Shown here: piece by piece, positions 45,405 through 56,649 of the stretch
How positions within the stretch are numbered: the first letter of the stretch is position 1
Layout of the letters: every line of letters starts with the position of its first letter
Source: Stenopsyche tienmushanensis
Taxonomy: Eukaryota; Arthropoda; Insecta; Trichoptera; Stenopsychidae
Direction of reading: 5' to 3'
Assembly: GCA_008973525.1 (NCBI GenBank)
Contig: WACJ01000126.1
Coordinates: 1-64,000 of the forward strand
Length of the DNA: 64,000 bases
The notes under the pieces: generated by a model
Told to the model about the DNA's origin: nothing
The model's input: the letters and a program-made list of their open reading frames with translations, nothing else
The model's database searches: none
Translations under genes and position numbers: made by a program

Positions 45405-48400
45405 ATGAGCAAACACACTTATTCCACCGTCAATCTCTCCGACAAGGAACTTAAAGACCAGGGGAATCGCCTTTTTACTTTGAGAAAATATGAAGATGCC
45501 GTAAAATGCTACTCCAAGGCTATTGTAAGACGGATCACTAATCCTCCACGCACTTCATCCCCATGTTTAAATGTCAAAGAAGTTCCTTATTAGAAAATCA
45601 AATCCTTCAAAATACCGACTCATGCTTTATTATATTTTGCCAAACTTGGAAAATCATTAGCACAATCTTTTACTAACCTTAATGAAATTTGAATCCTGTT
45701 TTTTTGATAAGTTTGAGGGGCAATATGTTTTTAATCCCATTTAATTTAGTATTCAATAGATAATCATAAATATTCTGCACGTTTCTAACGCACTATTTTT
45801 CAAGATTACAAGATGAGAACAATGCTTTTATGCTTTGTTAGTCGTTCAACGACATATTATGTTTTATCTTTCTAATATCATCAGATGTTATCGTTGTAAA
45901 TTTTTAGATAAAGAATCCAAATGTTGCAATATATTTTACAAACAGAGCGCTATGTTATTTGAAAATGAAAAAATGGGAATCGACATGCCAAGATGCCAGA
46001 CGCGCTTTAGATATCGACGCCACTCAAGTTAAAGGACATTTCTTTCTTGGCCAGGCTCTGTTAGAACTCGATTTATTTGACGAAGCTATTAAACATCTCC
46101 ACAGAGGTAGATTATATATCTCAAATATAATAAAATTCTTATTTTTAAGTGGCGAAATTTATATTTATAATTTGACGTTTGATATTTTTTTAAAACTATA
46201 GCTGTCGATTTAGCTAAAGAACAGAAGCTCAACTTCGGTGACGATATTTCGGCACAATTAAGGATAGCCCGAAAGAAACGATGGAATGTTCAAGAAGAAA
46301 AGAGAATTCTGCAAGAAATAGAACTTCAGACCTATTTGACTAAGTGAGTATTGCAATTTAAATCCTACATTTATATGAGGGTAGTCCCAGAAGAACCCGA
46401 TCCCAAGAATTACAGAATCTGAATTTCTGATAATTGCCAAATCATAGTAATTAGTCAAGTCACAAATAAAATTTATTCATCAATTTGCCACTACCATTGC
46501 CACCAATCCCTTTCGCATTCTTTCCGGAGTTTTGAAATTTTTAAAAGATAATCAGATCAAATCCAGGAGCACCTCTATCAATAGAGATAAATGCTGCCAT
46601 ATATTCTCATTATAAAGGTTTATTTTCAACATGCACATTCATTATACAATAATATAAATGTATCTAGCGTAGGAATTGACAAAACGCAGCTCGCAAGTCC
46701 CATATGGCTCTTGGTCACTATTTTTTGCCAAATTAACAATATTCTTATTGAATTCAGATCTACATTGTATGTGAACAATCATTTTCAAACCGTATAAAGA
46801 GCGTTTTAAGAAGCCAAATAACCGATGAGAATTTGGAGTCGTGCCTAACATTAAAAATTAAACGTCACTTACATAAACTGCCAAAACATGGTTTGAATTA
46901 GTTTTATGAAATGCATGTTGTGCAATATAGATATACATTTATTTATTTGAATTCATTTCATGAGTCTGCCGACCCCTGGTCCCTGTCCGTTACATTTTTA
47001 TTTTTTTAAAATTTCAATAGCCTTAATATTTCTAGGTTAATTAATGAAGATACCGATAGGCAAATTGCAATTATGAGATGCGACAATAACATTAACGAAG
47101 AAGATATGTCGAAGAAAATCCAAGAAATTGAAGATCAATCTGTAAGTTCATTAAATCATTATGAGTAAAATTTTCTTATTATTTGAGCTTAATAATTGAG
47201 ATAATATTTTTATATTTTCAGAATAATTACACAAGCGAATTAAATAACTTATTTGCTAAAATTGATGATCGAAGAAGAGTAAGCATTTTATTTATAAAGT
47301 TGTGAAAATAAACGCTTTTGAATGTTTATTTATATGATCAATTTTTATTCTTTAGAAACGAGATGTGCCAGATTATCTTTGTGGAAAAATAAGCTTTGAA
47401 ATTTTAAATGAACCCGTTATAACTCCAAGTGGTATAACATATGAACGTAAAGATATAGAAGAACATTTACAGGTGTGTAGTAAATTAAAATTTATTATGA
47501 CGAAGAAATCGTATTGCAGAAAAATTATCGGGTGTGTGAATAAGTTCCTGCCGTTTCACCATGATTCAAAAAATAATGTGTCCAATTTTTTCCAAACACG
47601 ACGAAACACTGCAGTGAAATTAAACCTGCCGGGTTAGGTTAAGGAGAATGTCGGCTTTAAAAGTTTCTTTTGAGTTATCAGAGAGTCAGCGGATGTATTC
47701 CCGTGGATCTCTTTTTGAAGCAATGCAATACAGCGCAATTTTGTGTTAAACTTGAGAAATCCGTCACTGAAACGCAGGCCTTTGAAGAAAAAGTGACATA
47801 TGTGCGTGGTTGCTTAAACTCTGACCAAAGGTTGAGCCTTTAACCCTTAAAGGAGTACTGTGCCAGGGCCTGGCATCCTCCCTCCACTTTTCAGAAGGCT
47901 TTGCTGGTCAAACAGTAGCATCGATAGCAAAGCAGAATATCCACGGTTCCAAGCTCATGCTCTGTATTCAGCAGGATCAGATGATATGAGCTGCTCTAAC
48001 CCAACCAAACCATCACAGGAGATCTCTACCAAAAGCAATTGATGCGTTCAGCCGAGTATCGAAGGAAAAGTGGTCAAAATATGCCCAAAGACACGACAAT
48101 GTGATTTTGCAGCATGACAACGCTAGGCCGCGTGTCGCATCAGCAGTCAAAACCTACCTGGAAATGATGAAATGGGAAGTTTTATCCCACCTGCCGTACT
48201 GTATTGACATTTCTCTAACTTCACCATCAAAAGACGAGTCATTTTTTGACGTGGAATTCAAATGCTACCATAAAGATAAACAAAAGTAGTGGCTAGTGAT
48301 GGACAATACTTTAAATTGGCGTGATTTTTTATTAATTTTTTAAAATGAAGGATTTATTTTCACAAAAATCGGCAGGAACTTATTCACACACTCGATATAT

Positions 48401-48587
48401 AAAAATTATTTTTTTATGTTTGAAAGAAAACCTATTTATTATACAAATTTGTGCATTGCAGAGAGTCGGACACTTTGATCCCGTGACACGCGTCAAGTTG
48501 ACAGCTGATCAATTAATTCCTAACTTTACCATGAAAGAAGTGGTGGATGCATTTCTTCAAGAAAATGAATGGGCTCACGATTATTAA
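45405..48587 (+). CDS. STUB1: STUB1/CHIP, co-chaperone E3 ubiquitin ligase
   Basis: CHIP binds the C-terminal EEVD of Hsp70/Hsp90 through TPRs and ubiquitinates their clients through its U-box, in the cytosol. Seven exons: 45405-45524, 45908-46106, 46202-46343, 47036-47141, 47222-47278, 47356-47472 and 48462-48587. All are GT-AG with compatible phases, giving 288 residues. Three TPRs span about 12-120, with [16 protein letters not shown] (Lys17 matches the EEVD-clamp lysine), [17 protein letters not shown] and [19 protein letters not shown] charged helical hinge is about 125-205. The U-box, about 210-286, has [40 protein letters not shown] and [14 protein letters not shown], and the protein ends in the usual DY. 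The start was chosen because [11 protein letters not shown] follows an upstream non-ATG frame directly. The last intron, inside the U-box, holds a mariner insertion (47528-48395); splicing over it looks unaffected. Confidence 0.97.
47528..48395 (+). mobile_element. internally deleted mariner inside the STUB1 U-box intron
   Basis: The two ends carry GTGTGTGAATAAGTTCCTGC and its exact inverse (imperfect only in the outermost bases), with TA just outside both ends. At 868 bp it is about 400 short of full length. The transposase remains are [20 protein letters not shown] then [16 protein letters not shown], around the second catalytic Asp, and a broken N-terminal part. Its inverted repeats differ from those of the 31678 element, so it belongs to another mariner subfamily. 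Confidence 0.9.
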
Positions 48588-48736
48588 TAGTTTACTGTAT
48601 GTCATGTTTAAAATGGAAATTTAGTTGATGCATATATTAAAAGGATTTGGTCTAATCTTTCGTTGCATATTTTTTATTCAATGTTTATGCAATATTTATA
48701 AGTTTTTAGTTAAAAGACTTACCTTTCTCAAGTGAA

Positions 48737-48742
48737 AATAAA
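48737..48742 (+). terminator. candidate polyadenylation signal of STUB1
   Basis: AATAAA 150 bases after the stop codon, the first good signal I see downstream. Confidence 0.4.
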
Positions 48743-49717
48743 CTGTAATCATCGGATGATGTATCGGTATTAAAGAATTGGTGAAAAATGAGATATTATC
48801 CATTGAATTGTAAATATATTTGTTAAAAAATTAAGAAATATGAATAAGTACCTTGGAAAAAAAGTAAATTTTCAAAACCATGACCATATTTTTTTCCTAT
48901 ATGCATAAATGTATTTTGCCGAAATTATACGAAATAAACGACTATTTTTACCGTCAGTTTTAAGAAGCGCGTATTCAAAAGTATGCATATCAAAATAATT
49001 AATTTTTGCGTTTTGTCCTTTGACACTACAATATTTCTAGTCTTAAGGCTATTATCTCTTTTATATCTACAATTCTTAATTTTCCTTTTGTATGTTGCAT
49101 TACAAATGCTTCTCTTCGGTGTACTTTTTATTCATCAAATGTTAATATGTTAAATTTGTTATTTATCTAGATTTACATCGTCAAATTTATGAATTATATA
49201 GCGTCTATTTTGCTATAAGTCTCTTTAAATTTATGGATTTTTTTAAGTAAATTGTATTATTCAGATTTGTCTTTTAAAATGCTAACAAAAATGGCACCGT
49301 TAAAATTTTTAATTTCATTCATTTTGATTAGGTAAAGTGTATTGAATATTATTATTCTTCTTGAACAGTTTTAAATTGCTTTAAAACGACGAAAAATATT
49401 ATTACTCTTATATGATTGTGATATCTTTTATGTTATTCAAACTATTTTAAATATACATTAAAAATCATATTTTCGTTTCATGAACCCGAAATATATTGCT
49501 GCGATTTTAACCTAGCTAACAAAACTTATCCAACGCCTTCCAACGGTCCTGCCCTCGACAATTCTATAGTTTTTTTATAAGAGGCTATCTTCAACTTATT
49601 AACGAATGTCTTTTTGTGGTTGTTTTTTTGAAATGCGATATACAACTTTATTTCCTAGCCATAAAGAGTACAAAAACAATTAATATGAAAATACTGTACT
49701 GAAAATATATGATTTGA
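48743..49717. other. AT-rich intergenic stretch
   Basis: Strongly AT-rich; could include more of the STUB1 3' UTR. No gene or repeat recognised. Confidence 0.5.
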
Positions 49718-49812
49718 TTAACCCTAGATAGAGAAAGTTCAGGCATATGCATAAACGTCAAATGCGTTCCGAGTATATAGTCTGAGACTAATGATTAGTG
49801 ATCTAGGGTTAA
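49718..49812. mobile_element. 95-bp MITE (family P relative)
   Basis: The ends TTAACCCTAGAT and ATCTAGGGTTAA are exact inverse repeats, with TGA on both sides as a possible target duplication. The right part AGTCTGAGACTAATGATTAG then TGATCTA is the inverse of the left part of the element at 19691, with one short gap. Confidence 0.7.
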
Positions 49813-52459
49813 TGAAAAAATTTCATAAACAATATCAATATTCACGTTTTTAGACTTAATTTCATCATGGTAATCTTTATTATGCATTACTATGATAATA
49901 TTATGAATAACGGCGATGTAAAATGTTTTTAAATTCAATCGAATCCGAGTGTATATTGATATTATTTTACTTTGTTATGGGATTTAACGATAAATGATGA
50001 CAAATGTGTTGGAAAATGAAATTGCTCTAGAATTATAACAGCGTCCAAGGATGTAATAGTAACGCGTCTTTTTAACTTACTCGTTGATTAAAATTTACAT
50101 AGGTGCGTAACACTGTCTGTGATAAATATTTTTAAACTAAAACTCTGGATGAATTTTTATTTTTTTTCTAAATCGCATTATGCACTTCACATTTATTTTG
50201 TGCTTTGAGATTTAATGTTAATCTTAGGGAATTAATATCAACCAGCTTTTTTAAAATCTAAGTGATATTACACGTAGCTATTTTAAATTTGTTTTCCCGC
50301 AATAAATATATCTTCCTGTTTGAATCAATTTGTTTTCAAAATAATCTTCATACGGCTAGTATACACAAAACTAATATTTTTGCTCTGTAATATGCAATTA
50401 TTATTGAGTCCATTTTGTCTGAATTTAAACCAGTTGGGAGGTAATTTTATCACTTTATTTTTAATATGTATTATATAATGACTCGGTATAAATTATATGA
50501 TTTTTAGCTATACTGGTATGATTCTTCTTAATTTAAATCATTTTCCAGATCAAATAGGATTATTTGTAAATGTAATTTGTCATATTAACGCTTTGACGGA
50601 CATGTCTGCATTATGCAGTCATTTTTCATACAAAAAATGACGCATAATGCAGACGTATCTGCAAACTACTCTCTTAAGCATACAAAACTTAATATCCTAT
50701 TATGTTTTAAATTTTGTATTGTATGTCTATTATTTTATATATTACATCGAGACTGATCGCAGTTTCAAGATTAAATATGATTTTGTAAATTGACAACTGA
50801 AGAAAGGTATGATGTATTTAATTTTTTTTCATTGCAAATTAAGTTTTGATCGAATATAATTTTGAAAATGAATTTAAAGGGTTTAGTTACCTTTAAATTA
50901 CTTGTGTAATTTTTGTCATTAAACACTAATATGTAAATAATAAAGTTAAGTTTTTAGCAAGATTGCGTATTGATAATTAATAATCCACCATCACTATACA
51001 AACCCATCAATATTTTTCTATCGTCAAAATACCGAGGAAAACTGTAATAAATGCTAATTTTAAACAATCGTATAACAGATTATATTTGAATATAATTTTT
51101 ATGAGAGTTCCACGCATCTCGATCATTAAGTGTTTATACCAAAACTAAACTTTATTGTCAGATATTTAATTCTTTTTACATCCAAGTCATTATTATATAA
51201 TTTAATGTGAAAGGAAACAGGTCAGGAAAATCAAATGTTACTACAGTTCTTTTATTAATCAGTTTTTTTCAGCTTTCAGTAGTCTTTTGATATCCACTCG
51301 ACGATTAATATCGAACGATATCCCATGGAAATCTGAGAATAACGGAGATGAACATACACAATTATTTTTTTTAGGTTTCAATAGATCTTTATCACTTTTA
51401 TTAATTTTCTTATTTATAATACATTTAAAGATCATTTATTTCTGCAACAACCGAATAATTTTTTCACAGAATATAAAATATAAAGATGAGGCTTACTAAA
51501 CGTCCGTCGGCGATATGCGATCTAAGATTTCATGCAATCGACAACATCGAACGAATTGTCATTGTTTAGTTTCGCTCTCTGCAACAGGAAACTAATCTTC
51601 ATGTACGTATACATCTATTTTGTCATCAATTAGAACATAAATCGTCTCGAACCGGGACTTACTTTAATATATATATACACATACTTTACAGATTTCCATG
51701 AACGATTTCCGAACATGAATGAGACTTTCCAAAATATATCCGGTCGTCCGAGGTGATTTCAGAAAAAATTACTATTATACATTTATAATTTCAGTTCCAA
51801 TAGAATATCTTAAAACTATCTTACGTTACATAATTGGAGTCATTTAGAGATTTAGGTTCTATCGTATAAATAACTATGCCCACAATCACTACTTTTATGA
51901 GTTCAGATTAGGCCTATGTATAACTTATCGAGAGTCACGTCTCGACTTTGTAATGATAGTTTCCTTATGTAGAACACTCTGTCGAATCAATTTAAAGCAT
52001 CGATTCGAATACTCTGCCTAATTAAATGCTTCATTTTTAAACAAATCAACATTCACAAAAAATAATATGTGAATCGCTGCGTTCGATGACGACGATTCAA
52101 TCCCTGAATTAATATTTTCGCCATGTTGATTTATATTACAAAAGTTATATATGGATAATATATGTACATTTTATTGCATCGACGAATATTGGTTGTAAAT
52201 TAAATATTCAAAAATTTACAATAGGTACAATTATGTTTCCTCGACAGAGACTTTCGAGTTACAAATCAAATATGAAGTTATTAGGAAAAGAATCACACTT
52301 ATTTTAACATCACATTTTTTTATTACATAATGTTGAAGTAATTTAACGCTTCATCGTTCGCATGTCCGTCGCCTACTTTGGATGCGATTATTTTTTTCGA
52401 TACCGATCGTCGCAAGGAACGACGACTTGTTGACTGCCAGCAGTTATCGCATTTGAATA
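49813..52459. other. AT-rich intergenic stretch with one strong hairpin
   Basis: No gene recognised. The frame at 51287-51499 ends in a hydrophobic run but has no family resemblance. The hairpin at 50604-50654 is listed separately. Confidence 0.5.
50604..50654. repeat. 51-nt hairpin, 22-bp stem with one bulge
   Basis: The left arm GTCTGCATTATGCAGTCATT (50604-50623, continuing TTT) pairs with the right arm AATGACGCATAATGCAGAC, with one bulged A and a loop of about five bases. It may be a tiny fold-back element or a transcribed hairpin. Confidence 0.8.
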
Positions 52460-52656
52460 CGGTCAACCCTCCTATAGCGTCCACTTGGTTTGCGGCGTTT
52501 TTTACGTAAGCGACGGGTAAAATACGCAAGGTTGATGCCCATTAGCGCATGTTAGTCACTTGCACTTGTTAATAAATTAAACATGTACAAATTTTGTATG
52601 GGTGCCTAACTTTCTATAGCGTGGTCCCTATCTCGACGCTATAGAAGGATTGACTG
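52460..52656. mobile_element. pogo/Tigger-like MITE (family G), copy 2
   Basis: 197 bp flanked by TA (52458-52459 and 52657-52658). Starts CGGTCAACCCTCCTATAGCG and ends CGCTATAGAAGGATTGACTG. The interior matches the copies at 20706 and 63609. CAGTC-like ends plus a TA target fit the pogo/Tigger group; no transposase. Confidence 0.8.
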
Positions 52657-52658
52657 TA

Positions 52659-53270
52659 CTTAATTTTTTTTTTTGAGATATTCAGTGGCGGATTTAACCC
52701 TTGGCGCAATTTAAGTTTGAGACACATTGAACTCATTCGGTTTTTATTATGCTGAAATAAATTCTGGCATTAGACATGTGCGCGGTTTTCTATTACGATT
52801 TTAGTATTACGCGACATCAGGGCAGAGAACGGCCAAATTTTTCATTTGACTTGGTATTTCAGCCCTAACCGTGGGCATTAATTTCTTATTCCCTTGAATT
52901 TCGCGATGAGTCAAAAGCTTTTAGAGACCCTCTAAAATGTGTCACTGTAGGTAAGTCCACCACTGAAGACAAAGAAGCGGAGCAATTTGGCATTCGTTAT
53001 GATTATTAAAGTTAGCTGGGTCAACATTTCGCGTTACACTGGCGCTGTTCGGAACAAATTAGTAAAAACGTTAATCGGGCAGGCGCCCTTGTTCGCATGC
53101 ACTTCGCAGAACCGAGCCAAGATTCGACGTTCCATTGAAGATGCGATCGCATCTCGACGTCCGATCACTTCGACACTCGATGACGACGGATGTCGTCTTG
53201 TCTCGTAACAGTCGGGCACTCGCACTCGCACTCGCACTCGCGCTCGCGCGACTCTCCGCGAGCACCGCGG
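52659..53270. other. 3' flank of the minus-strand membrane-protein gene, with hexamer repeat
   Basis: Probably 3' UTR of the gene at 53271-54140. Positions 53216-53250 hold about six tandem CACTCG-type hexamers. No separate gene seen. Confidence 0.4.
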
Positions 53271-54140
53271 CTAGCGGGCCAGGTTCGAAGGAGTGAGGAC
53301 TATCTCGGCGGCCGGCGGGGGCGCCTCGCTCGGGGGTGCTATGACGTTGGGGGTATCCGCGAAGGTGACCGTCCTCGGGATCGAAGTCCCGGGGTTGGAG
53401 GCCCTCTTTGCGTGCGCGGGTTCCCTGGCCCTGTTCAGCTTGCAGGTCCTCTCGCCGTCGGGCTGCGTCTCTATGACGGTGAGGTTGTCGACGCTCATCT
53501 CGCTGCTCGATATGGAAGAGATGTCGAAACTCGAACCGTCCATCGTCTGCAGCTCTATGAGGGAGTCGTCCCCGCGTGGGCGCCGCTGCGTCTGCGGCTG
53601 CGGCTGCGGGCGCGGCTGCGAGAGCAGCACTAGAGGCAGCAGCGGGCCCGGCGGCGAGGGCGAGGGCGTGGGCGAGCGCTCCGGCGGAGGAGCCGGCGGG
53701 GGCTGCGGCCGAGGCGGCTGCCGCGGCGGCCGGTTCGCCGGGGGCGGAGAATCGGAGTCGCGCTGCAGGAGCAGCGTCGCCCCCGCTATCGAGAGCCTCC
53801 TCGGGGGCGGGGGAGGAGAGCACGACGCGAGCAGGAGCCTCTCGGCGGCGGGCTCCTTCGGGGGCCTCGGTCTCGGACGGCGGCAACGACGCGGACAGGC
53901 GCACAGCAATATCCTGAAGATGCAGCAGGCGAGGCCGACGCAGATGAGGGCCGGCCCCGTCCAGCGCAGCTCCGGGGTCTTGAAGCCCTTGTCCCCGGTG
54001 CCGACGAACGAGATGACGAGGCCGAGCGCGACTATGCCCAGCCCCACGTACAGCAGGCCTCCGATGGCGTTTCCCACGCGCGCTCGGAATCCACCCTCCT
54101 CTTCGTCGGATGACGATCCGCCGTAAGACAGGTCGTGTAT
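53271..54140 (-). CDS. two-pass membrane protein with proline-rich tail, last exon
   Basis: The terminal exon starts after the acceptor CTGTTTCAG (minus strand, at 54141) in phase 0 and encodes 289 residues to a TAG stop. It begins IHDLSYGGSSSDEEEGGFRA, an acidic segment, then two hydrophobic helices: GGLLYVGLGIVALGLVISFV (about residues 26-45) and WTGPALICVGLACCIFRILL (about 60-80), followed by CACPRRCRRPRPRP. The long remainder, likely cytoplasmic, is rich in proline, arginine and serine with poly-Pro runs, then a more conserved-looking acidic/Ser segment SLIELQTMDGSSFDISSISS and a C-terminal RTVTFADTPNVIAPP. I do not recognise the family. The exon is strikingly GC-rich, so long shadow frames lie on both strands; splice site, hydrophobic helices and motif density favour this frame. 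Upstream exons are not certain; see 56494-56646. Confidence 0.7.
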   Translation of the reverse strand: MHDLSYGGSSSDEEEGGFRARVGNAIGGLLYVGLGIVALGLVISFVGTGDKGFKTPELRWTGPALICVGLACCIFRILLCACPRRCRRPRPRPPKEPAAERLLLASCSPPPPPRRLSIAGATLLLQRDSDSPPPANRPPRQPPRPQPPPAPPPERSPTPSPSPPGPLLPLVLLSQPRPQPQPQTQRRPRGDDSLIELQTMDGSSFDISSISSSEMSVDNLTVIETQPDGERTCKLNRAREPAHAKRASNPGTSIPRTVTFADTPNVIAPPSEAPPPAAEIVLTPSNLAR

Positions 54141-54184
54141 CTGAAACAGAATGCCGTTCTCGTTAGATACTGATCGACATCATC

Positions 54185-55250
54185 AGTCAAGTTGTAGATA
54201 CGGTGAAACAGGCGTGGTGTGGCAGTGTAAAAGCCAGTAGACACACTATAATGATTGCGCTAGACGTCAAGAATGCTTTTAATTCAGCAAGATGGCACCT
54301 GATACACAGGGCCTTGAAAAAATTGACAACCCACCATACCTCATCAGAATGATAGAGAGCTACCTGCACGGGAGAACCTTTATCCTATACCAAAATCCAT
54401 TCGGTATTTGGGCGGAGATTGATGACAAGCTCCAATTCGTCACCCACACGAAGAAGACGGCAACGAAAGTGGCCAGCATTGTGGAGAATATGGCCAGGTT
54501 GATGTCCAAATTGGTGGCCCAAAAACAAGCAGTTGGCGACTCTACAATGAAGTAGTGCACTCGGTACTGTTATACGGCGCGCCGATATGAGCTGAGGCAC
54601 TACAAATTAAAAAGCCAAGCTTAACATGGCCAGAGTCCAGAGAAGGAGCGCAATCAGAGTGGCTGCTGCAAAGGCAAGGCAGCATGATGATGAGCATGGC
54701 AGGATCATGGCAGCGTGGCAGTCTCGATGGGACAATTCCGCTAAAGGTTGGTGGCTGCATGAGCTAATACCGAACCTGAGAACCTGGGTAGACAGAAAGC
54801 ACAGTCAACTGTGCTACCACTTGACCCAGGCTCTCACCGATACGGCTATTTTGGTAGCTAAGTACACAAAATAGGCAAAGAGACCGGCCTGGATTGCCAC
54901 CACCAAGTGGAGTACGACGATGCTGCACATACGACATGTGTCTGTCCAGCATGAAGCACGGAAAGGGACATCCTACAGGAGGAGCTGGGAATCAGCTCGC
55001 TCACCCCTAGCAACATGGTACCTTCAATGTTAATTGATGCTAGGGCATGGAATGCGTGATGCAAATACACCACGAGTGCTATACGGTGGAAGGAGAACGT
55101 TGAATGTACACGACGACGAACAAAAGCAGAAGAATGACATTTGGGAAGAGACAAACGGAGAGCCCGTGAGGGACACATCGCTGACACTCTTGTGCAATAC
55201 TTAATTAGTAGCCGGGTGGCAGTCAAAGAGATGGAGGGGTTTAGTGAGTA
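54185..55250 (+). mobile_element. R1-like non-LTR reverse transcriptase relic
   Basis: Reads HTIMIALDVKNAFNSARWHL (palm, first catalytic Asp region), then, after an internal deletion, EIDDKLQFVTHTKKTATKVA and SIVENMARLM, then HELIPNLRTW and HSQLCYHLTQALTDTAILVA, the C-terminal block with usual LTQ-LTGHG. It matches the element at 28170-29600 in several blocks. Many stops. It lies just upstream of the minus-strand membrane-protein exon, on the opposite strand. Confidence 0.75.
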
Positions 55251-55489
55251 AAAATCACACACTACTACTAGAATGGTGGTGTCTTATGGCTAATCTAGAC
55301 GATTCTAGACTGCATCGCTTTTAGACTACGAGGTAATCCCAGTTTTCCTTTTAAAATACTACGGTTGAAAGAACCTACCTTATAAAGCTTGTTTCAAGTG
55401 TGAAGACACTACGTTTGCAGTGAATTTGTAAACAACAGTTTGCAATAGTAAAATATTGAGTGACAGATTTTAAACGAGGCTGTACGAGC

Positions 55490-55830
55490 TGCCAAGACGA
55501 ACATCGCAGTGGCGAACACGCCAAAAATTATTAAGAAAATCCATATAAAGGTATAGGATGACCGTCGACTAAAAGTGCGCGTGCTAGCAGAAATGGTAGG
55601 CATTTCAAAAAGTGTTGTACATCACATTGGCTGAAAATTTGGACGTGAGAAAGCTGTGCACACGTTGGGTCCTGCTTATGTTTTGCAGCAATAAAGCCGA
55701 GCTTTTTCGTGAATTCATAGCTATTGAACGTCGCCGGGTAAAGTGTATCAAGCTGAAAGGAGATTATGTTGAAAAATAAAGATATGTTTTTCGGTCGGGT
55801 TATTCTGGAACTACTCTCGTAAATCCATTC
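55490..55830 (+). mobile_element. mariner transposase relic, internally deleted
   Basis: DRRLKVRVLAEMVGISKSVV then HHI and, after a frameshift, ENLDVRKLCT, the second helix-turn-helix and linker. Then, after a jump over the catalytic domain, CIKLKGDYVEK and stop, the C-terminus. Terminal repeats not seen. Confidence 0.7.
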
Positions 55831-55984
55831 GTACATTTACAAGCTATTTCATGCATAATCGAATGACAACTTGTACGTCTTCCGAGGTAGATTTCCATAC
55901 GATTTTATAATTACATACATCAAACTGAAAGTGCTCCAAGAACAATTTCAAATTTAAATAAATACAAAAATATGCGAGAGTCTC

Positions 55985-56345
55985 GCGCCATAGAAGCGGA
56001 ACTTTTTAGCTTTTTAGGAAAGTTGATTTTATGCATTGCTTTTTTCCATTTGTTTACGGAAATTGTTATTTAATAAAAGACATATGTTTTGAAATATGTA
56101 ATTAAAAAAAACTTGCTGTTGGTGAAGTGGTTGCTTAATGTTATACATACACGACAGACACTAAAAATGATTCTCCCTCTCTTTCCGAGTCAGAGAAAGA
56201 GAAGCGTCGCGCTACACATATACGTAATCTATAGCTAGAGACTAGAATCGATCCTCTCTCTTATTTCTTTCTTCCTTGGTCAGAATAGGGGAAAGCGTTT
56301 CACATTTCGTGACGCTCAGGCTAATTTGCCCTACTGCGTATAAAT
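55985..56345 (+). repeat. dispersed repeat R4, copy 2
   Basis: Shares GGAAAGTTGATTTTATGCATTGC, TTTTTTCCATTTGT, CTTGCTGTTGGTGAAGTGGT, GATTCTCCCTCT and a GTTTCACATTTCGTGACG-like block with 59990-60335. An upstream piece near 55280-55330 also matches 59900-59945. Confidence 0.6.
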
Positions 56346-56493
56346 AATTTTCACTTAAATAAAATAGCTGAGCATGTGTATGAAATAACGATAAAAATAG
56401 TTGAATCGCCAATGGTACATTCGTAAACTATATGGCCCAGTAGGCGTTGAAAGAAAAAGCGTCGATGAGAATGGCAATGTGAAGGTGACTGAC

Positions 56494-56646
56494 CCGATTC
56501 CTCTTCATCCAACGAAGATGAGCCTCTGTTTGCTTGGTGCGGTGTCCTCCGGAGCTGCCGTCCGCGGCCACCGAGCAGCGCCTCGCGCCAGCTCCGGCTC
56601 CAGCTCCAGCGGCCGCTTCTTGCCACGCTGCTTTGCCTTGCGCACA
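56494..56646 (-). CDS. possible GC-rich exon, frame uncertain
   Basis: The minus strand has an acceptor ATTACAG at 56647 and a donor-like GTCAGT after 56494, bounding 153 GC-rich bases in AT-rich DNA. One frame is open phase 0 to phase 0 (CAQGKAAWQEAAAG ... LRWMKRNR) and would join in frame to the membrane-protein exon at 54140. A second frame, RKAKQRGKKRPLELEPELAR, looks protein-like but hits a stop. The plus strand is also open. This could equally be a chance GC-rich patch. Confidence 0.3.
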
Positions 56647-56649
56647 CTG

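Noticed and set aside
53071..53904. Minus-strand 277-codon frame rich in alanine
   Set aside because: Shadow of the GC-rich exon at 53271-54140 in another frame; low-complexity Ala/Arg composition and no hydrophobic helices.
53293..54126. Plus-strand 277-codon frame with Gly-rich text
   Set aside because: Antisense shadow of the same exon; the Gly/Arg/Ser runs mirror the proline-rich tail.
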